This document shows, one piece after another, positions 54,385-58,127 of a DNA stretch of 58,127 bases; the stretch's first letter is position 1; the number at the start of each line of letters is the position of its first letter. A model generated the notes under the pieces. It was given only the letters and a program-made list of their open reading frames with translations. It searched no databases and was not told where the DNA came from. The DNA lies in contig JAJFGV010000011.1 of NCBI GenBank assembly GCA_021775965.1, positions 1 through 58,127 on the forward strand. The letters run 5' to 3'. A program made the translations under genes and the position numbers. The DNA comes from Alphaproteobacteria bacterium (GTDB taxonomy: Bacteria; Pseudomonadota; Alphaproteobacteria; Micavibrionales; Micavibrionaceae).

Positions 54385-56000
54385 TAAAGAACCTCTCTTA
54401 ATGCCTCAACCACATAATCCTGTTCATTTTCAGCCATTGAAGGGTATAAAGGAATTGTGATTGCTTTTTCATAATACATTTCAGCCTCGGGAAACTGTCC
54501 ATAGGAAAAACCAAGTCTGCGGTAATGAGGTTGAATATGCACAGGAATATAATGAACATTAACGCCTATACCTTTTTCACGCAGTTCCTCGAAAACCTCT
54601 CTTCGTGTTTTCTTTATTTTATCCAATTTCAACAGAACAACATATATATGAAATGCCGAATGCACATCTGTATTCTGCCAGGGAATGGTTAACGGAAAGT
54701 CTGATAATAGCTCATGATACCGATGTGCCAACTCTCTCCGACGTACAACAAACTCGTCAATTCTATCAAGCTGGCTTAATCCAAGCGCTGCTTGTATATC
54801 TGTCATTCTGTAATTCATTCCTAATTCAATCTGTTGGTAATACCACGGCCCATCTGATTCATCTTCCATAAATTGAGTATCCCTTGTAATACCGTGTGTC
54901 CTCAAGCGCATAAGTTTTTGATATAGGTCTTCTTTATTGGTTAAAACCATACCGCCTTCACCTGTTGTAATAATCTTTACGGGATGAAAACTAAAAACTG
55001 TCAAGTCAGAAAATTCGCATGAGCCAATTTTCCTACCCTTATAACGCCCTCCTATGGCATGGCATGCATCTTCAATAATAGTAAAACTATAATCTTTGCC
55101 GAGACAATAAATTTGTTCCATATCACAAGACTGCCCAGCAATGTGGACCGGTATAACTACTTTTGGAAGAGAATCATTTTTTTTTGCTTCGCATAACTTT
55201 TCTTCTAATGCATTAATACTAATGTTGTAGGTAAGTGGATCAATATCTACAAAATCAGGTTTAGCGCCACAATATAAAGCACAATTTGCCGAAGCGACAA
55301 ATGTATTTGGTGATGTCCATAATGTATCGCCTTCTCCGAGCCCTGCGGCAAGACAGGCCAAATGAAGCGCAGCAGTTCCACTACTAACCGCCACAGCGTA
55401 TTTAGCACCACAATATTTTGCAACCGCATCTTCAAACTCTTTGATCTTTGGGCCTTGCGTTAAATAATCAGACCTTAGCACCGTGCATACAGCAGCAACA
55501 TCTTTTTCATTAATTGATTGACGACCATAGGGGATAGTTCTTGTCTGATTGGATTGGATTGTCTGGCTAGTAGTAAAAGGGTTTACTGCATCTATAAAAT
55601 CAAATTTATTAAAATCCTCTGTATTGACTGTAAATATTTTTTTGATTTGGCTTTTTGCTAAAGTATTAGCAATATAGATATCATTTATCCCATAACGAGA
55701 TATGTTGAAGTTTACCGCACAGGTAGTGAGGTTCTCTATAATTGTTTTGTTACCATAAAATATCCGGAACTCCTCAGCATTAATGATGTTGTTAATAATA
55801 ACAGCAGCTTCTGACGGTAACATAGGGCTTGCTATTTTTCTACCATCCGTTATAACCGAATAAAACTCTAACAATGTTAAGTCCGCTAAAGCGATAATTT
55901 CCTGACCTAATAAAGTTTTAATAAAAGCTTTGGCTTGCTCATAAAACAGGGAGTTCTTATCATATGCATAAAGTAAGATATTTGTATCTAACCCAACCAA
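54381..56000 (-). CDS. pseC: PIN-domain toxin fused to PseC aminotransferase
   Basis: The 539-residue reading frame joins two domains. Residues 1-140 form a PIN (VapC-like) nuclease with the acidic set D5 (GLDTNILLYAYD), E45 (LTLLEFYSV), D107 (GINDIYIANTLA) and D129 (NTEDF). A linker rich in Ser, Thr and Gln (about 141-155) follows. From I156 (IPYGRQSINEKDVAAV) to the end is a full PseC with PLP lysine K342 in FSFHPVKIITTGEGG. PseC aminates UDP-4-keto-6-deoxy-L-AltNAc. Normal PseC begins with Met just before IPYGRQ; here that codon is ACT and no ATG, GTG or TTG lies nearby, so PseC is made only as the fusion. Confidence 0.88.
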   Translation of the reverse strand: MVGLDTNILLYAYDKNSLFYEQAKAFIKTLLGQEIIALADLTLLEFYSVITDGRKIASPMLPSEAAVIINNIINAEEFRIFYGNKTIIENLTTCAVNFNISRYGINDIYIANTLAKSQIKKIFTVNTEDFNKFDFIDAVNPFTTSQTIQSNQTRTIPYGRQSINEKDVAAVCTVLRSDYLTQGPKIKEFEDAVAKYCGAKYAVAVSSGTAALHLACLAAGLGEGDTLWTSPNTFVASANCALYCGAKPDFVDIDPLTYNISINALEEKLCEAKKNDSLPKVVIPVHIAGQSCDMEQIYCLGKDYSFTIIEDACHAIGGRYKGRKIGSCEFSDLTVFSFHPVKIITTGEGGMVLTNKEDLYQKLMRLRTHGITRDTQFMEDESDGPWYYQQIELGMNYRMTDIQAALGLSQLDRIDEFVVRRRELAHRYHELLSDFPLTIPWQNTDVHSAFHIYVVLLKLDKIKKTRREVFEELREKGIGVNVHYIPVHIQPHYRRLGFSYGQFPEAEMYYEKAITIPLYPSMAENEQDYVVEALREVLY

Positions 56001-56263
56001 GGAAACTTCTCCTCCATTTGTTCTTCTGCCAATTTTGAATGGCTTATCTCTTGAGGATCACTTGGTAAACCAATAGCTTTCGCATTTTCCATACTTGCAA
56101 CAAGTCTTTTAGCTGCGGGGCTAAGCATTTCCCTTTTCTCATCAATTACAGGGATCTCAATAATTATCTTTACTTTTACACCTTTTTCTAGCCTATCCAC
56201 AACTTCAGGTTCTATTGACAAATGACCATCAGGAAGAAGTTCCCCAATATATTCTATTTCCAT
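55988..56263 (-). CDS. VapB-like antitoxin of the PIN toxin
   Basis: The start is set at the ATG at 56261-56263, which has a strong GGAGG ten bases ahead; an upstream ATG at 56287 adds eight residues. The protein of about 91 residues has an N-terminal half of beta-type residues (IEYIGELLPDGHLSIEPEVV) and a charged C-terminal tail (QEISHSKLAEEQMEEKFPW). Its stop lies 13 bases inside the PIN-PseC start, the typical toxin-antitoxin overlap. It fits antitoxin partners of PIN toxins, though the DNA-binding fold is not certain. Confidence 0.65.
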   Translation of the reverse strand: MEIEYIGELLPDGHLSIEPEVVDRLEKGVKVKIIIEIPVIDEKREMLSPAAKRLVASMENAKAIGLPSDPQEISHSKLAEEQMEEKFPWLG

Positions 56264-56281
56264 ATTCTTGCCTCCTCCCAC
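56264..56281 (-). promoter_or_regulatory. Ribosome-binding site that decides the antitoxin start
   Basis: The minus strand reads GGGAGGAGGCAAGAAT directly before the ATG at 56261-56263. The purine-rich GGAGG at the correct spacing favours this start over the one 24 bases upstream. Confidence 0.6.
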
Positions 56282-56301
56282 AAACAAGATTTACATCATA
56301 A

Positions 56302-57306
56302 CTATATGTTTGCATCCTTAATCTCCAAATTACTAATTATTTTCTTCATTTCCTCTCTTGTTAGAAACCAGGGATTTGTCTCGGAATTATATTCAAAATC
56401 CTTCGGCACCGGTTTTGCCCCGTTAGATATATAATCATCATTTGACCACCATTGAAATTCAGGTTCAACTATATAATGATCAGTAAATTCCAAAGTATGG
56501 CGCGCATCATCTCTTGTTATCATAACCTCATGTATTTTTTCACCTGGGCGTATTCCAATAATTTCATGCTTGGAATCAGGAGCAATAACATTCGCAAGGT
56601 CTATTATGTTCATGCTGGGTATCTTGGGCACAAAAAGCTCGCCACCATGTGATGTTTCTAAGCATTTAAGGACAAAATCAACTCCTTGCTCAATCATAAT
56701 CCAGAAGCGAGTCATTCTTTTGTCTGTAATTGGAAGCACTCCTGTATTCTTTTTTTTCATAAAGAAAGGAATAACACTTCCCCTACTGCCAACTACATTA
56801 CCATATCGTACAACAGAAAATCTTGTATCATGCCAACCTGAATAGGAATTCCCTGAAATGAATAGTTTGTCAGAACATAATTTAGTGGCCCCGTAAAGAT
56901 TAACAGGATTTGCAGCTTTATCTGTACTTAAGGCTACAACTTTTTTAACGTTCCTGTCTATTGCGGCATTTATAATGTTTTCAGATCCTATAATGTTTGT
57001 CTTTATTACTTCGATAGGATTACGCTCTGCAGCCGGTACCTGCTTTAAGGCCGCAGTGTGAATAACATAATCTACTTTATCAAAAACCCTATAAAGTCTG
57101 TCCTTGTCTCTAATATCGCCAATAAAATATCTAATACATGGAAATTCTTCTACAGAAAAAACTTGAGACATCTCAAATTGTTTCAGTTCGTCACGACTAA
57201 AGATAATAAGTTTCTCTGGTTTGTACTTTTTTAAGATTATTTCCGTACATTTCTTACCAAAGGATCCTGTACCTCCTGTAATTAGTACCGTTTTGCCATC
57301 TAACAT
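56302..57306 (-). CDS. pseB: UDP-GlcNAc 4,6-dehydratase (inverting), PseB
   Basis: The 334-residue protein is a complete PseB/FlaA1-type short SDR: KTVLITGGTGSFGKKCTEII near 5-24, IFSRDELKQFEMSQVF near 35-50, IGDIRDKDRLYRVFD, HTAALKQVPAAERNP and ALSTDKAANPVNLYGATK with the catalytic residues. It turns UDP-GlcNAc into UDP-4-keto-6-deoxy-L-AltNAc, the substrate of PseC. It is the first gene of the pathway and of the main transcript. An upstream GGAGA 9 bases before the ATG fits a ribosome-binding site. Confidence 0.93.
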   Translation of the reverse strand: MLDGKTVLITGGTGSFGKKCTEIILKKYKPEKLIIFSRDELKQFEMSQVFSVEEFPCIRYFIGDIRDKDRLYRVFDKVDYVIHTAALKQVPAAERNPIEVIKTNIIGSENIINAAIDRNVKKVVALSTDKAANPVNLYGATKLCSDKLFISGNSYSGWHDTRFSVVRYGNVVGSRGSVIPFFMKKKNTGVLPITDKRMTRFWIMIEQGVDFVLKCLETSHGGELFVPKIPSMNIIDLANVIAPDSKHEIIGIRPGEKIHEVMITRDDARHTLEFTDHYIVEPEFQWWSNDDYISNGAKPVPKDFEYNSETNPWFLTREEMKKIISNLEIKDANI

Positions 57307-57494
57307 AACTTATTTCTCCATTAGCTCTTACAATTTGATAACTTTTTGAAATATATATCGTTCTATTCTGATAACGACCATTTACACATCGCACTTACTT
57401 AAAATGTAAGAAGCCTTTTCTCCAACTCAGTGTGTCGTAAATACAATCAACAAAATTTGTCTATTTTTGCGATTTGTCTTCGCAAGATTACGTG
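57307..57494. other. Leader region upstream of pseB
   Basis: A small inverted repeat CTTAC-TTAAAAT-GTAAG lies at 57394-57410, and TATATATCG runs precede the pseB start. The long operon must be read from here or from the broken regulator side, so it is the likely promoter zone. No consensus promoter and no ops/JUMPstart octamer (GGCGGTAG) was seen. Confidence 0.35.
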
Positions 57495-57923
57495 TCAATT
57501 CCTGTTCGCATCTGCATTATCTAATTCTAATGTAAGCATCTGGATTTCCTCCCGAAGCTTATCGTATTCCTTCAACTTTTGTCTTAAAAACATTCCTGTT
57601 ATCTCAGTTTTCTGCTTTATTCCTTTTGGCGTAAGGAGGTACAAATTACAAATAGAATTAAGGAATTTGCAAGAAAGCCAGACGTCTGAGATCTGAAGTC
57701 AAAAAGTCAAAGGTCTGAGGTCAGAGATCCAAAGTCTAACGCCAGAAAAAGGTACCGGAAACACTGAAATAGAAGCAGGTGCCTGAATGAGATAGTTAAC
57801 CTTTCCCAAGCTGAAATCCAGCTTTTCTACTAATTCCCTCTGAGTCGATTCAGGATTCTCATGAATATGGTTAAGCAGTTTTACAGTTTCTTCAAGATGC
57901 TCATTTATCTGCACACAAAGCAA
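57495..57923 (-). pseudogene. EPS-associated MarR-type regulator, disrupted
   Basis: The N-terminal part, from an ATG at 57923, reads LLNHIHENPESTQRELVEKL and DFSLGKVNYLI, the helix-turn-helix of the EPS-associated MarR-type family. It breaks off near 57790 and passes into sequence with no family match. The C-terminal part reads YLLTPKGIKQKTEITGMFLR and QKLKEYDKLREEIQMLTLEL down to a TGA at 57495-57497. The region between holds a short repeat array (57681-57740) and replaces about 25 codons. Such regulators sit at the head of EPS loci, which fits its position. Confidence 0.75.
57681..57740. repeat. Short dispersed GGTCTGAGATC/GAAGTC repeat array
   Basis: The plus strand carries several GTCTGAGATCTGAAGTC-type units with slight variation. 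A related array in the opposite orientation is at 2453-2491. It occupies the break inside the MarR-type regulator gene. Confidence 0.55.
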
Positions 57924-58064
57924 ACAAAATACTTATACTCACACGGAGCTTGCTATATTGCAGAAAGTAAATAGCTCTTATAATAGATAGGCTATACTCT
58001 TTCTTTTGATTTTAAGTAATTGAGCAAATTGGTTTATCTTAAAACTTAAGAAAGGAGCATAGCC

Positions 58065-58127
58065 ATGAAAGATACTGAAACAAAAAAGGACAGGGTAATC
58101 AATAAGGAAACACTTATTGTAACCGTA
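58065..58127 (+). mobile_element. Transposase 5' end, probably IS110 type (runs off window)
   Basis: A well-placed AAAGGAG precedes the ATG at 58065. The 21 visible codons read MKDTETKKDRVINKETLIVT and V, the style of IS110-family DEDD transposases whose first catalytic Asp follows shortly after LIVTVDIG. The rest lies outside the window. This is the only clear plus-strand gene and probably marks the edge of the polysaccharide island. The family call rests on a short N-terminus. Confidence 0.45.

Noticed and set aside
1-58127. CRISPR array, tRNA or rRNA genes
   Set aside because: No regularly spaced repeats and no tRNA- or rRNA-like sequence were recognised by eye; a covariance-model scan would settle it.

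Overview
The window is a very large surface-polysaccharide locus (O-antigen, capsule or exopolysaccharide type). Essentially every intact gene is on the minus strand, so the reading order runs from about 57.3 kb down to 0.1 kb. The DNA is AT-rich. Many genes overlap by 1-23 bases and read as long co-transcribed blocks. The cytidine-activated sugars, Wzx-type flippase, Wzy-type polymerase and remnants of the EPS-associated MarR regulator family point to a Gram-negative-type, mobile-element-rich environmental bacterium. The mix of B12-binding radical SAM proteins, FkbM methyltransferases and GxxExxY/GIY-YIG elements would fit a planctomycete (anammox-like) or related lineage, but there is no marker gene and the taxon is a weak inference.

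Layout in the direction of transcription. (1) 58.1-57.5 kb: the 5' end of a probable IS110-type transposase on the plus strand, then a broken EPS-associated MarR-type regulator. (2) 57.3-44.3 kb: a nonulosonic (pseudaminic-type) acid block with PseB, a VapB-like antitoxin, a PIN-PseC fusion, a sulfotransferase, a DegT-like protein, a class III aminotransferase, an aldo/keto reductase, an SpsF-like cytidylyltransferase, a PglD/NeuD-like acetyltransferase, PseG, a beta-propeller glycosidase-like protein and a NeuB/PseI synthase. Decayed pieces of a second PseC, a second MarR-type regulator and a fold-back element sit at 51.1-51.8 kb. (3) 44.3-36.1 kb: an acyl/aminoacyl decoration block with WbqC, a FemAB-like transferase, a DUF4910 aminopeptidase-like protein, two methyltransferases, a MaoC-like protein, an AAC(3)-like acetyltransferase, a stand-alone adenylation domain and a stand-alone carrier protein. 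(4) 36.1-27.9 kb: a nonsense-split gene, the flippase, two large GT-B-like proteins, a radical SAM protein and a radical SAM remnant. (5) 27.9-20.4 kb: two tandem NeuA-like cytidylyltransferases, a 3-dehydroquinate-synthase-family cyclase, an FkbM methyltransferase, an SDR, a SPASM radical SAM protein, a putative sugar O-methyltransferase and a KpsF-type isomerase. (6) 20.3-12.1 kb: a truncated SGNH hydrolase, a GT-B-like protein, FkbM, and a CDP-6-deoxyhexose branch (RfbF, RfbG, reductase, C-methyltransferase). (7) 11.9-2.7 kb: three B12-binding radical SAM proteins alternating with three GT2 glycosyltransferases and the Wzy-like polymerase. (8) 2.7-0 kb: a duplicated epimerase 3' end, a GxxExxY gene interrupted by a GIY-YIG cassette, a GmhA-like isomerase and an intact epimerase.

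Taken together the genes could make several nucleotide sugars: a CMP-nonulosonate, a CDP-6-deoxy-3-C-methyl-hexose and possibly a cytidylylated cyclitol or heptose derivative. These would be assembled with at least three GT2 and three GT-B-like transferases, decorated by methyl, sulfate, acetyl and ACP-borne acyl or aminoacyl groups, and then flipped and polymerised. The most unusual points are the PIN toxin domain fused in frame to PseC, the adenylation/carrier-protein decoration block, the cyclase plus twin cytidylyltransferases, the four B12 radical SAM genes placed among glycosyltransferases, and a GIY-YIG cassette with inverted-repeat ends sitting inside another gene.
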